DNA from: Allostellaceae bacterium
GTDB taxonomy: Bacteria; Pseudomonadota; Alphaproteobacteria; ATCC43930; CGMCC-115725
Reading direction: 5' to 3'
DNA length: 64,000 bases
Assembly: GCA_025451725.1 (NCBI GenBank)
Contig: JANWJX010000042.1
Location: 1-64,000, forward strand
In this document: positions 34,934-44,469 of the stretch, one piece after another
How the letters are laid out: each line of letters starts with the position of its first letter
Position numbering within the stretch: the first letter of the stretch is position 1
Notes under the pieces: generated by a model
Database searches by the model: none
The model's input: the letters and a program-made list of their open reading frames with translations, nothing else
Told to the model about the DNA's origin: nothing
Translations under genes and position numbers: made by a program

Positions 34934-35940
34934 TAGCGCCCGGGCACGCCGGTCGTCGTCGAATATTGGAAGTGCAGCGCCTCGCCGGGCCGCACCAGCG
35001 GGAAGATGGCGCGCGACGCCTGCGCCGCTTCGGCAAAGCCGGTCAGGATCAGCTTGAGTTTGGCGGGATAGGTGGCGATGTCGCCGACGGCGAAAATGCC
35101 GGGCACCGACGTGGCGCCGGTCGCCTGATCGACCGCGATATGGCTCTGGTCGAGCGCCAAACCCCATTGCGCGATCGGCCCGAGATTCATGGAGAGGCCG
35201 AAAAACGGCAGCAGCCGGTCGGCCTCGAGCCGCCGCGTCTTGCCGTCGAGATCGACGACGGTGACGGCGCGGAGCTGGCCGTTCTCGCCGTCGAGTCCGT
35301 GGAGCTGGAAGGGCGTCACCAGCTCGACCTTGCCGTCGGCGGCGAGGCGTTTCAGCCGCGCCAGCATTTCGGGCGCGGCGCGAAACTTGTCGCGGCGATG
35401 GACCAGCATCACCGAGGCAGCGACCTCGGCCAGCGACACCGCCCAGTCGATCGCCGAATCGCCGCCGCCGGCGATTACGACGCGGCGGCCGCGATACTCC
35501 TCGCGCCGCTGCACCAAGTAGAACACGCTTTTGCCCTCGAACGATTCGATGCCGTCGAGCGGCGGCCGGTTGGGACCGAACGCGCCGACCCCCGCGGCGA
35601 CGATGACCGCGCCGGCCTCGATCGAGTTGCCGTCGTCGGTGCCGAGGCGGAAGCCGCCGCCCGGCAGCGCCTCCAGCCGGTCGACGCGATGCCCGAGATG
35701 ATAGAGCGGCTCGAAGGGCGCGGCCTGTTCGGAAAGCCGCTCGATCAATTGCTGCGCCTCGATCACCGGATAACCCGGAATGTCGTAAATCGGCTTTTCG
35801 GGATAGAGCGCGGCGCATTGCCCGCCCGGCATGTCGAGCACGTCGATGACGTGACAGGAGAGACCGAGCATGCCGCATTCGAACACGGCAAACAGCCCGA
35901 CCGGCCCGGCTCCGATAATCGCCACGTCCCTGCGCTGCAT
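34933..35940 (-). CDS. Ferredoxin/flavodoxin-NADP+ reductase, thioredoxin-reductase-like
   Basis: A 335-residue FAD flavoprotein. FAD loop IIGAGPVGLFAVFECGM (residues 8-24), the MPGGQCAALYPEKPIYDIPG segment, NADP loop VVIAGGGDSAIDWAV and the final FAVGDIATYPAKLKLILTGFAEAAQASR mark the TrxR-like FNR (YumC) type. It lacks the CxxC redox pair of thioredoxin reductases. AAGGAG precedes the ATG at 35938-35940; a longer frame upstream runs across tsaE on the other strand and is rejected. Divergent from tsaE. Confidence 0.92.
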   Translation of the reverse strand: MQRRDVAIIGAGPVGLFAVFECGMLGLSCHVIDVLDMPGGQCAALYPEKPIYDIPGYPVIEAQQLIERLSEQAAPFEPLYHLGHRVDRLEALPGGGFRLGTDDGNSIEAGAVIVAAGVGAFGPNRPPLDGIESFEGKSVFYLVQRREEYRGRRVVIAGGGDSAIDWAVSLAEVAASVMLVHRRDKFRAAPEMLARLKRLAADGKVELVTPFQLHGLDGENGQLRAVTVVDLDGKTRRLEADRLLPFFGLSMNLGPIAQWGLALDQSHIAVDQATGATSVPGIFAVGDIATYPAKLKLILTGFAEAAQASRAIFPLVRPGEALHFQYSTTTGVPGR

Positions 35941-36037
35941 TTTTTCTCCTTGGCGGCGGAGAATGGCCGGGCAGGGGACCCCGCGCAAGCGCCGCGCTTG
36001 TTGCCCCGCCAAGCCGAAACAGAATAAGACTGGCGCG

Positions 36038-36496
36038 ATGGCGCGGCGCGTGATCGACCTTGCCGACGAGGCGCAAACGGCGCGGCTGGCTGCCCGGATC
36101 GCGGCCGCGGCGCGGACGCGCGACACGATCGCGCTATCCGGTCCGCTCGGCAGCGGCAAGACCAGCTTCGCCCGCGCGTTCATCCGTTCCCTCGGCAATG
36201 GCGACGAAGACGTCCCGAGTCCAACCTTCACCCTGGTCCAGACCTATGAATTTCCGGGCCGGCCGACCGTGTGGCATTTCGATCTCTATCGGCTCGAAGC
36301 GGCGGACGAAATCTATGAGCTCGGCATCGAGGAGGCGTGGGCGGACGGGATTTGCCTGATCGAGTGGCCCGAGCGCATCGCGGCGCTCCTGCCGCGCGAC
36401 CGGCTCGACATCGCGCTGGCGGCCGGCGAGCAGCCGCAGCAGCGGCGCGCCACGGTGACCGGGCCGGCGCGCTGGGACGCGGTGCTCGATGGCTGA
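36038..36496 (+). CDS. tsaE: tRNA threonylcarbamoyladenosine synthesis ATPase TsaE
   Basis: ATPase partner of TsaD/TsaB in making the t6A modification of tRNA. The 152-residue protein has the P-loop SGPLGSGKTSFARAFIRSLG and then PSPTFTLVQTYEFPGRPTVWHFDLYRLEAADE, a firm TsaE signature, and CLIEWPERI. The ATG is at 36038. It overlaps amgK by eight bases, forming a tsaE-amgK-murU-addB run. Confidence 0.95.
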   Translation: MARRVIDLADEAQTARLAARIAAAARTRDTIALSGPLGSGKTSFARAFIRSLGNGDEDVPSPTFTLVQTYEFPGRPTVWHFDLYRLEAADEIYELGIEEAWADGICLIEWPERIAALLPRDRLDIALAAGEQPQQRRATVTGPARWDAVLDG

Positions 36497-37493
36497 CCGC
36501 GCGGCGCTTATCCGCGATTTCCTCGCGACGCATCGCTTGGCCGAGGCGACATGCACGCCGCTCGCGATGGACGCGTCGTTCCGGCGGTATGTGCGGCTAG
36601 CGGCGGGCGACAGGCGCGCCATCCTGATGGACGCGCCGCCACCGCAGGAAGACGTGCGGCCCTTTATCGCGATCCAGACCCTGCTGCGCGGCATGGATCT
36701 GAGCGCTCCCGAGATTTTCGCCGCCGACATCGAGCGCGGCCTTTTGTTGATCGAAGATTTCGGCGACGGCACCTATACGCGCCTGCTCGCCGCCGGCGAG
36801 GCCGAGGAACCGCTTTATGCGCTCGCCGTCGATGTGCTGATCGCGTTGCGTCGGCGGTTCGAAGCGGCGGCGAGCGACCTGCCGCGCTATGACGAGGCGC
36901 GGTTCCTCGACGAGGCGGTGCGTTTCGTCGACTGGTATCTGCGCCTTGTCGCCGGGAAGGAAGCGCCGGCGGCGCTGCGCGAGGATTATCTCGCGCGCTG
37001 GCGCGTGGTGTTAGCGTCGGCAGAGAGTACGCCGGCGACGCTGGTACTGCGCGACTACCATGTCGACAATCTGATGCGTGTCGCCGGGCGTAACGGCGTC
37101 GCCGCCTGCGGGCTCTTGGATTTTCAGGACGCAGTGCTCGGTCCCGCGACCTACGATCTCATGTCACTGCTCGAAGACGAGCGCCGCGACGTGGCATTGC
37201 CGCTGCGGCAAAAAATGATCGCACGCTATCTCGCCGCCTTTCCCGATCTCGATCGCGACGGCTTCGCCACCTCCTACGCCGTCATGGGCGCACAGCGGCA
37301 TGCCAAGAATATCGGCCAGTTCGCGCGCCTCAAATTGCGCGACGACAAGCCGCACTACCTCAAACATATTCCGCACATGTGGCGACTCCTGATCGAGGAT
37401 CTGGCGCACCCGGCGCTGGCGCCGGTGCGGCAATGGTTCGAAGCGAACGTACCGCCCGGCTGGCGGCGCGTGCCGGAAAGCGCGCTCGCATGA
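36489..37493 (+). CDS. amgK: Aminoglycoside-phosphotransferase-like sugar kinase (AmgK-like)
   Basis: Likely anomeric sugar kinase for N-acetylmuramate/N-acetylglucosamine in peptidoglycan recycling. In 334 residues the APH fold is shown by ASFRRYVRLA (nucleotide-binding strand), LLLIEDFGDG (hinge), the catalytic LRDYHVDNLM and the metal-binding GLLDFQDAVLGPATYDL. Pairing with murU directly downstream (ATGA overlap) strongly supports the AmgK/MurU pathway that bypasses de novo UDP-MurNAc synthesis. Its start lies inside the tsaE gene. Confidence 0.88.
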   Translation: MADRAALIRDFLATHRLAEATCTPLAMDASFRRYVRLAAGDRRAILMDAPPPQEDVRPFIAIQTLLRGMDLSAPEIFAADIERGLLLIEDFGDGTYTRLLAAGEAEEPLYALAVDVLIALRRRFEAAASDLPRYDEARFLDEAVRFVDWYLRLVAGKEAPAALREDYLARWRVVLASAESTPATLVLRDYHVDNLMRVAGRNGVAACGLLDFQDAVLGPATYDLMSLLEDERRDVALPLRQKMIARYLAAFPDLDRDGFATSYAVMGAQRHAKNIGQFARLKLRDDKPHYLKHIPHMWRLLIEDLAHPALAPVRQWFEANVPPGWRRVPESALA

Positions 37494-38221
37494 ACATGCC
37501 GGCGACCGCGCCAAAAACCGCCATCGTGCTGGCGGCGGGCCTTGCCACCCGCATGCGGCCGATCACCGACACCATGCCGAAGGCGCTGATCCCGGTCGCG
37601 GGCAAGCCGATCATCGACCACGCCATCGACCGCCTGGTCGCGATCGGCGTCAAGCGCATCGTGGTCAATCTGCATTATCGCGGCGACATGATCGCGCGCC
37701 ATCTCGAAGGGCGGCGCGACGTCGAGATCGTGCTGTCGCCGGAGGACGAGCTCCTCGACAGCGGCGGCGGCGTGGTCAATGCGCTGCGGCATCTCGGCGA
37801 GATTTTCTACGTGATCAATGCCGATGTGTTCTGGCTCAACGGCAAGGTGCCCGCGCTGATCCGCATGGCGCGCGCCTTCGACGAGGAAAAGATGGATGGG
37901 TTGTTGTTGATGCAACGCACCGTCACCGCCGTTGGGATCGACGGGCCGGGCGATTTCATGATCGACTCCGCAGGCCTGTTGCGCTGGCGGGGCGAAACCG
38001 AGATCGCGCCGCACTATTTCGCCGCCGTCCAGATGCTGCATCGCCGCTTTTTCGGCGGCGCGCCGGCGGCGAAATTCTCGATCAAACCCTATTGGACGCG
38101 CGCCATCCTGGCGGAGCGGCTCTACGGCATCGTCCATGACGGCGAATGGTATCACCTCGAAACGCCGAAGGGCCTGGCCGAGGTTGAGCAGCGCCTCGCA
38201 TCGCGGCGCATCGAGCGCTGA
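37490..38221 (+). CDS. murU: Nucleotidyltransferase, MurU-like
   Basis: A 243-residue sugar-1-phosphate nucleotidyltransferase that would activate MurNAc-1-phosphate to UDP-MurNAc. The signature VLAAGLATRMRPITDTMPKAL holds the nucleotide-binding loop and the catalytic Lys in PKALIPVAGKPI. The metal-binding Asp is in INADVFW. It lies right after amgK, with a four-base overlap, and two bases before addB. The substrate follows from the pairing, not from the sequence alone. Confidence 0.87.
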   Translation: MNMPATAPKTAIVLAAGLATRMRPITDTMPKALIPVAGKPIIDHAIDRLVAIGVKRIVVNLHYRGDMIARHLEGRRDVEIVLSPEDELLDSGGGVVNALRHLGEIFYVINADVFWLNGKVPALIRMARAFDEEKMDGLLLMQRTVTAVGIDGPGDFMIDSAGLLRWRGETEIAPHYFAAVQMLHRRFFGGAPAAKFSIKPYWTRAILAERLYGIVHDGEWYHLETPKGLAEVEQRLASRRIER

Positions 38222-38223
38222 CC

Positions 38224-41166
38224 GTGGCGTTTTACACCATCCCCGCCCATTTGCCGTTTCTCGACGCGCTGGTCGCCGGGATTTTGCCGCACGCCGGAAG
38301 CGATCCGCTCGCCCTGACACGCATCACCATCCTGCTGCCGACACGGCGCGCGGCGCGCAGCCTCGGCGAGGCGTTTTTGCGCGCGAGCCAGGGCCGCGCC
38401 CTGCTGTTGCCGCGCATGATGCCGGTCGGCGATCTCGACGCCGAGGAATTGGCCATCGGCGACGATGACGACGCGCTCGCCGTGCCGCCGGCCTTGCCGC
38501 CGCTGAGGCGGCAATTGCTGCTGGCGCAATTGGTGCGCCGCTGGAGCGCGCGCCCCGGCGGCAGTCCGGTGACGCCGGGCCAGGCCTTGCCGCTGGCCCG
38601 GTCGCTCGCCGAATTTCTCGACATCGTGCAGACCGCGCGTTGTGACATAGCGGCACTTAAAAACCTCGCACCCGACCGGTTCGCGGAACACTGGCAGCAC
38701 GTGCTGAAATTCCTCGAGATCGTCACCGACTACTGGCCGGTGATGCTGGCCGAGGCTGGTGCGCTCGATCCCGCCGAGCGGCGCAACCGCGTGCTGGCGG
38801 CGCGGATCGCCGCGTGGGAAAAGGCCCCGCCGCAGGACCCGGTGATCGCGGCGGGATTGAGCGGCGGCATCGCCGCCGTTGGCGATCTGATCGCCGCCGT
38901 GTCGCGGCTGCCGCACGGCGATGTCGTACTGGCGGGGCTGGAACTCGATTCGGCGAGCGTCGACGCCGTGGCTGCCGATCCGACCCATCCGCAACATCTC
39001 CATGCGCACCTTCTATCCCGCTTCGGTCTGGTGCCGGAGCAAATTCCGGTTTGGGGTAAGAGGCGCAAGGCAACGCCCTCGCCGCGGCGCGCGCTGGTCG
39101 CCGCCGCGCTGGCACCGGCAAGTGAAACCGATGGCTGGCGCCGGCGGACCGATTTCAAGGCAGACGCGGTCGCCGACCTGCGCCGGCTCGACTGTGCCGG
39201 CGCACAGGAAGAAGCCGAGACCATTGCACTGCTGATGCGGCAAGCGTTGATCGTACCCGAGCGCACGGCGGCACTGGTGACGCCGGATCGCGCGCTGGCG
39301 CGGCGCGTCGCCGCCGAACTCAAGCGCTGGGACATCGAGATCGACGATTCCGCCGGCGTGCCCCTCGACCAGACGCCGCCCGCCGTGTTCCTGCGCCTCC
39401 TGCTCGACACTGCGACGCGGGAACTGGCCCCGTTGCCGCTGTTGGCACTGCTCAAGCATCCACTGGCGGCAGCGGGTTTGGCGCCCGAGATTTTCCGCGC
39501 GCGCGTCCGAAGGCTCGAGGAGCAATGCCTGCGCGGGCCGCGCCCCGCGCCGGGTCTTGCGGGATTGCGCCGCGCCGTGCCGCCCGGCGACCGTGCCCTC
39601 GGCGATCTTGTCTCGCGGCTCGAGGCGGCGCTGACGCCGCTGATCGCGCTTTTCGGCGCGCGCGAGACCAGCCTTGCCGACGTGGTTGCCGCGCACATCG
39701 CCGCCGCCGAGCAATTGGCGCGCAGCGATGCCGAGAGCGGCGCCGACCGGCTATGGGCCGAGATCGCCGGCGAGACGGCGTCGCAGTTCGTCGCCGAGCT
39801 CAACGCCGCCGCTTCCGACTATCCGGCGATCGCGGGCGGCGACTATGCCGCGTTGTTTGAGTCGCTAATCGCCGGCACGGTGGTGCGACCGCGCTTCGGC
39901 CGTCATCCGCGTCTCGCCATCTGGGGCTTGCTCGAAGCGCGGCTGCAACGCGCCGACGTTATGATCCTCGGTGGCCTCAATGAAGGGGTCTGGCCGCCGC
40001 AGACCGAAAGCGACGCGTTCCTGTCGCGGCCGATGCGCCAGGCCTTCGGCCTGCCGTCGCCCGAGGAGCGGATCGGCATCGCGGCGCACGATTTCGCGCA
40101 AGCGCTCGGCGCGCGCGCGGTGTGGCTGACGCGCGCGGCGCGGGTCGAGGGCACGCCGACCGTGCCGTCGCGCTGGCTGTTACGGCTCGATACGGTGCTG
40201 CGCGCCTCGACCATCGAACGCGAACTCAACGCCGCGCACGAGCCGCTGTCATGGCAGCGCCTGCTCGACACGCCCGCCGCGTCCGAATGGAAACGCGCGG
40301 CGCCGCCGAAGCCGCGCCCGCCGGTCGGCGACCGGCCGCGAAAATTGCCGGTGACGCAGATCGAGCGCCTCATCCGCGACCCCTATTCGGTCTATGCGCG
40401 GCAGATCCTCGATTTGCGACCGCTCAAGCCAATCGACGAGCCGCCCGATGCCGCCGCGCGAGGCTCCTTCATCCACGACGCGCTCGATCGGTTCCTGCGC
40501 GAGCATCGTGGCGCGCTGCCGGCAAATGCCGAGCGGCGGCTGATCGCGATCGGCGAGGAGTTGTTCGCGGCGTGGAGCGACCGGTCCGAACTGCGCGCCT
40601 TCTGGTGGCCGCGCTTCCTGCGGATCGCGCGCTGGTTCGTCGAGCATGACGGCGCGCGGCGCTTCGGCCTCGCCAGCATCGCCAGCGAAATTTCCGGCGA
40701 GTATTCCTTCGCCGCGCCCGGCGGCGACTTCACCCTCACCGCCAAGGCCGACCGTATCGACCGGCGGCACGACGGCGCGCTTGCCATCGTCGATTACAAG
40801 ACCGGCGGCGTGCCGCGCGCCGCGGAATGGGATTTGGGCTATGCGCCGCAATTGCCGCTCGAGGCCGCGATGGCGGAAGCAGGCGCGTTCAAGGATATCG
40901 CAGGCGCAGTCGCGGAGCTGGAATTCTGGCGCCTCAGCGGCGGCGATCCGCCCGGCGAGGTCAAACCGCTGGCCAAAGACTCGGCAAAGCTGCGCGAACT
41001 GATCGACGGCGCGCTACCGGGCCTCAAGCGGCTGATCGCCGCCTTCGACCGGGTCGAGACGCCGTACGAGGCGGTGCCGCGCAGCGAATACGCGCCGCGT
41101 TACAACGATTACGAACACCTCGCGCGCATCAAGGAGTGGCTGGCGGCAGACCGCGGCGAGGAATGA
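38224..41166 (+). CDS. addB: Double-strand break repair protein AddB
   Basis: Nuclease/helicase-like subunit of the AddAB complex that resects DNA double-strand ends. The 980-residue protein starts at GTG 38224 with ITILLPTRRAARSLGEAFL, has the family motif MILGGLNEGVWPPQTESDAFLS in the middle and ends with a PDDEXK nuclease domain (FTLTAKADRIDR, then IVDYKTGGVP near residues 855-864). The gene follows murU without a gap. The usual partner addA, a UvrD-like helicase expected directly downstream, is not present: the next gene is convergent and overlaps addB by 38 bases. Confidence 0.94.
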   Translation: MAFYTIPAHLPFLDALVAGILPHAGSDPLALTRITILLPTRRAARSLGEAFLRASQGRALLLPRMMPVGDLDAEELAIGDDDDALAVPPALPPLRRQLLLAQLVRRWSARPGGSPVTPGQALPLARSLAEFLDIVQTARCDIAALKNLAPDRFAEHWQHVLKFLEIVTDYWPVMLAEAGALDPAERRNRVLAARIAAWEKAPPQDPVIAAGLSGGIAAVGDLIAAVSRLPHGDVVLAGLELDSASVDAVAADPTHPQHLHAHLLSRFGLVPEQIPVWGKRRKATPSPRRALVAAALAPASETDGWRRRTDFKADAVADLRRLDCAGAQEEAETIALLMRQALIVPERTAALVTPDRALARRVAAELKRWDIEIDDSAGVPLDQTPPAVFLRLLLDTATRELAPLPLLALLKHPLAAAGLAPEIFRARVRRLEEQCLRGPRPAPGLAGLRRAVPPGDRALGDLVSRLEAALTPLIALFGARETSLADVVAAHIAAAEQLARSDAESGADRLWAEIAGETASQFVAELNAAASDYPAIAGGDYAALFESLIAGTVVRPRFGRHPRLAIWGLLEARLQRADVMILGGLNEGVWPPQTESDAFLSRPMRQAFGLPSPEERIGIAAHDFAQALGARAVWLTRAARVEGTPTVPSRWLLRLDTVLRASTIERELNAAHEPLSWQRLLDTPAASEWKRAAPPKPRPPVGDRPRKLPVTQIERLIRDPYSVYARQILDLRPLKPIDEPPDAAARGSFIHDALDRFLREHRGALPANAERRLIAIGEELFAAWSDRSELRAFWWPRFLRIARWFVEHDGARRFGLASIASEISGEYSFAAPGGDFTLTAKADRIDRRHDGALAIVDYKTGGVPRAAEWDLGYAPQLPLEAAMAEAGAFKDIAGAVAELEFWRLSGGDPPGEVKPLAKDSAKLRELIDGALPGLKRLIAAFDRVETPYEAVPRSEYAPRYNDYEHLARIKEWLAADRGEE

Positions 41167-42451
41167 GCGCTGCCTTGCCTTTGATATAGGTCTGCATCAC
41201 TGCACGGTCGTCGCCGAGCGTCATCAGCACGAATAATTCGTCCTCGAGGCCGCGCGCGGTTTCCATGCGATGCGCCATTGCGGGGGTCGCGCGCGCATCG
41301 AGCACGACGATGTCGGCATAGGCGCCGGGCGCGAGCGTGCCGATCTCGGCCTCCAACCCCAGCGCGGCCGAGTTGCCGCGCGTCATCAGGTCGAACGCGG
41401 CGAGCGCCGACAGCGTCTGGCCCTGGAGCTGCATCGCCTTGTAAGCCTCGGCGGCGGTTTGCAGCATCGAATAAGAGGTGCCGCCGCCAACATCGGTGGC
41501 GAGCGCGATGCGCACGCCATTCGCGGCCAATCGCGCATGGTCGAAGAGTCCGCTGCCGATAAACAGGTTGGAGGTCGGGCAGAACACCGCGACCGATTGC
41601 GTGTCGCGCAACAGCGCGACCTCGCTGTCGTCGAGATGGATGCAGTGGCCCAGGAGCGCGCGCGGCCCGAGCAGCCCGGCGCGCGCATAGACCGATGTGT
41701 AGCTCGGATCGTTCGGGAACAGCCGGCGCGTCGTGGCAATTTCTTCGGGATTCTCGGCGAGATGCGTCTGCATATAGACACCGGAAAATTCATGCAGCAG
41801 CGCACCGCACGCCGCGAGCTGCGCCTCGGTCGAGGTGATGGCGAAACGCGGCGTCACCGCATAACGCTGACGCCCTTTGCCGTGCCAGCGCTTGATGAGG
41901 TCGCGGCTTGCCGCGACCGAGTCCTTGCCGACATCGAGCAGCGCCTGCGGCCCGTTGCGGTCCATGATCGCGGTGCCGGCGATCATGCTGGCGCCGCGTT
42001 TCTCCGCGGCGGCGAACAGCGCTTCGACCGATGTCGCATGCACCGAGCCGTAACAGCACGCCGTCGTGGTGCCGCATCGCGCCAATTCGTCGAGAAAAAA
42101 TTCCGCGTTGCGCGCGGCGTGGCCGGCGTCGGCATATTTCTGTTCTTCGACGAAGGTGTATTTCTCGAGCCACTCCAGGAGCTGTGCGCCGTAGGAAGCG
42201 ATCACCTGGGTTTGCGGGAAATGGATATGCGTGTCGATGAAGCCGGGCAGGATCAGCTTGTCGGGGAAATGATCGACTGGCGCGCCGCCGAGGCGCGGCA
42301 ACAGCGACGCGGTGGGGCCGACCGCCTCGACCCGCCCGTCTTTGACCAGGACGATTCCGTCGGGGAGAAAGGCATAGCTGCCGGCATCGCCCGCACCCGC
42401 CGGCGCGCGGCGGAAGGTCAACACTCGGCCCCTTATGGCGCGGTCGGCCAT
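41129..42451 (-). CDS. guaD: Guanine deaminase
   Basis: Amidohydrolase converting guanine to xanthine and ammonia. The 440-residue protein has the zinc motif DTHIHFPQ (His-75, His-77), QTHLAENPEEI, LGHCIHLDDSE, PTSNLFIGSGLFD and the Asp in ATDVGGGTSYSM. This matches GuaD-type enzymes. The start overlaps the stop of the Tag-like gene by one base (TGATG) and the 3' end overlaps convergent addB by 38 bases. It is likely cotranscribed with the Tag-like gene. Confidence 0.94.
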   Translation of the reverse strand: MADRAIRGRVLTFRRAPAGAGDAGSYAFLPDGIVLVKDGRVEAVGPTASLLPRLGGAPVDHFPDKLILPGFIDTHIHFPQTQVIASYGAQLLEWLEKYTFVEEQKYADAGHAARNAEFFLDELARCGTTTACCYGSVHATSVEALFAAAEKRGASMIAGTAIMDRNGPQALLDVGKDSVAASRDLIKRWHGKGRQRYAVTPRFAITSTEAQLAACGALLHEFSGVYMQTHLAENPEEIATTRRLFPNDPSYTSVYARAGLLGPRALLGHCIHLDDSEVALLRDTQSVAVFCPTSNLFIGSGLFDHARLAANGVRIALATDVGGGTSYSMLQTAAEAYKAMQLQGQTLSALAAFDLMTRGNSAALGLEAEIGTLAPGAYADIVVLDARATPAMAHRMETARGLEDELFVLMTLGDDRAVMQTYIKGKAALIPRRGLPPATP

Positions 42452-43128
42452 CAATCCACCGACGCCGCGAGGGTCATCGACAGATGCGCCAGCTTCTTGC
42501 CGGTTTCCTTGGCCCAGCCATTGAACGCTTCCTGGATTTTGGCGCGGTCGGCCTTGCCTTTGGCTTCGCCCTTCACCACGCCCCAATGGTTGAGCGCCTT
42601 CACCACCCAATCGCTGAGGACGAACGTGTCCTTGCCGGCCATGCGCAGGAATTGCTGGCCTGAGCCGCCGCCGAGATGGGAGAAACGCTTGGCGAGGTCG
42701 TCCCACAGCCCGACGATATTGTCGCCCGGCCAGTCGGCGAGATAGGCGCCGACGGAGCCCTTTTCCTCGGCCAACGCCACCACCGCGGCGCCGTTGGCGT
42801 GAACCGCCTGGAGTTTGCCGAGATGGCGGATCAGTTTGGCATCCTTCATCAGCGCTTCGATGGCCTCGTCGCTCATCGCCCGCACGCGGCGCGGATCGAA
42901 ACCGTGAAACGCCTTCTCGAAAGCCGGCCATTTGGCATCGACCATCTCATGCTTCAGCCCGGCACGGAAAATCCTGAGGCCCATCAGCGACAGGTACCGG
43001 TCGTCCGGCATCTTGCGCAGCGCCGCCGCGCTCTTGACCGGCGGAATCCGGTGCTTGATCCGGTCCACAAGCTCCTTGGCCCCGACCCGCCCGATTGCCG
43101 CTTTTTCGATCCTGGCGAATGCGACCAC
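42451..43128 (-). CDS. DNA-3-methyladenine glycosylase I-like protein
   Basis: A 225-residue protein with the helical repeat region of Tag: MGLRIFRAGLKHEMVDAKWPAFEKAFHGFDPRRV, then LIRHLGKLQAVHANGAAVV. Tag has a Glu and a Trp in the stretch LEGQQAGLSW; here the same positions read LRIFRAGLKH, so Arg and His replace them. The N-terminal zinc ligands (C/W motif) and the C-terminal HxxxC are also missing. It may therefore be a Tag relative with another substrate. It is coupled to guaD by one-base overlap. Confidence 0.8.
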   Translation of the reverse strand: MVAFARIEKAAIGRVGAKELVDRIKHRIPPVKSAAALRKMPDDRYLSLMGLRIFRAGLKHEMVDAKWPAFEKAFHGFDPRRVRAMSDEAIEALMKDAKLIRHLGKLQAVHANGAAVVALAEEKGSVGAYLADWPGDNIVGLWDDLAKRFSHLGGGSGQQFLRMAGKDTFVLSDWVVKALNHWGVVKGEAKGKADRAKIQEAFNGWAKETGKKLAHLSMTLAASVD

Positions 43129-43241
43129 GAACTCTCTCCCGCCTATTTGTTAGCCAGAACGCCTAGGCCCGCGCCAAATTGCACATTGATTGGGCAATTC
43201 GCCTTCGTCACTATCGCCCGCGCAAAATACGGGGGATTTCC

Positions 43242-44462
43242 TTGTCGACCATCGATACCGGCGCGACTGCCTGGGTGCTGACCGCCTCCGCCCTGGTGCT
43301 GTTCATGACCTTGCCCGGGCTGGCCCTGTTTTACGGCGGCTTGCTGCGGGCGCGCAATCTTCTGTCGATCCTGATGCATTGCTTTGCGATCTGCTGCGTC
43401 GTGTCGACGATCTGGGCGCTGTTCGGGTACAGCCTCGCTTTCTCCGACGGCGGCGGGTTGATCGGCGGGTTCGGCAAGGCCTTCCTCGCCGGCCTCGCGC
43501 CGAGTTCGGGCGAGCCGCATCTGCCCGAGATCGCGTTCGCGCTGTTCCAGATGACCTTCGCCATCATCACCCCGGCGCTGATCGTCGGCGCCTTCGCCGA
43601 GCGCGTGCGTTTTCCGTTCGTGCTGCTGTTCAGCGCGCTGTGGCTGATCGTGGTCTATCTGCCGGTGGCGCATCTGGTGTGGGGCGGCGGCTGGGCGGCG
43701 CGCGCGCATGTCTTTGATTTCGCCGGCGGCATCGTGGTGCACACCACGGCGGGCGTGTCGGCGTTGGCGACGGCGATCCTGATCGGGCCGCGGCGCGGCT
43801 TCCCCGATCATCTCATTCCGCCGCACAGTCCCGGCATGACCATGGCCGGCGCCGGCATGTTGTGGGTCGGCTGGTTCGGCTTCAACGGCGGCAGCGCGCT
43901 CGCCGCCAACGCCAATGCGGCCTACGCCATCATGGCGACGCATCTCGCCGCGTCCGCCGCCGCCATTACCTGGACCGGCCTCGAATGGTGGCGCGCCGGC
44001 AAGCCGACCTCGATCGGCCTCGTCACCGGCGCGGTCGCGGGCCTCGCCGCCGTAACGCCGGCCTCGGGCTATATCGGGCCGATGGGCGCATTGGTTCTGG
44101 GTCTCGTCGGCGGCACGGTGTGTTTCCTCGCGACCAACCTCGTGAAACGGAGCTTCCGCATCGACGACACGCTCGACGTGTTCGCGGTGCATGGCGTCGG
44201 CGGCATGATCGGCTCGATCCTGGTCGCGATCCTCGCCATGCCGGCGCTCGGCGGCGTCGGTTATGGCGCGGGCATGAATACCGGCTCACAGCTCGCGGTG
44301 CAGATCGTCACCGTCGCCGGCGTGGCGATATGGTCCGCGGTCGCCACCTTCGTGCTGGTGAAGCTGATCGGCGCCGTGACCCGCTCGCGCGTCAGCCGCG
44401 AGCAGGAGATCGAAGGCCTCGACGTCGTCAGCCACGGCGAACGGGCTTACGATCTGACGTGA
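43242..44462 (+). CDS. Ammonium transporter (Amt family)
   Basis: A 406-residue membrane channel for ammonia/ammonium with about 11 helices. The start MSTIDTGATAWVLTASALVLFM is typical of mature Amt. The twin His residues lie in VVHTTAGVSAL and VFAVHGVGGMIG, and the pore Phe/Trp region in MLWVGWFGFNGGSALAAN. TTG at 43242 is preceded by GGGGGA; a longer frame from 43179 is less likely. A GlnK gene, often paired with Amt, is not seen. The C-terminal cytoplasmic tail (DVVSHGERAYDL) is the usual GlnK contact. Confidence 0.94.
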   Translation: MSTIDTGATAWVLTASALVLFMTLPGLALFYGGLLRARNLLSILMHCFAICCVVSTIWALFGYSLAFSDGGGLIGGFGKAFLAGLAPSSGEPHLPEIAFALFQMTFAIITPALIVGAFAERVRFPFVLLFSALWLIVVYLPVAHLVWGGGWAARAHVFDFAGGIVVHTTAGVSALATAILIGPRRGFPDHLIPPHSPGMTMAGAGMLWVGWFGFNGGSALAANANAAYAIMATHLAASAAAITWTGLEWWRAGKPTSIGLVTGAVAGLAAVTPASGYIGPMGALVLGLVGGTVCFLATNLVKRSFRIDDTLDVFAVHGVGGMIGSILVAILAMPALGGVGYGAGMNTGSQLAVQIVTVAGVAIWSAVATFVLVKLIGAVTRSRVSREQEIEGLDVVSHGERAYDLT

Positions 44463-44469
44463 TCTTTCT

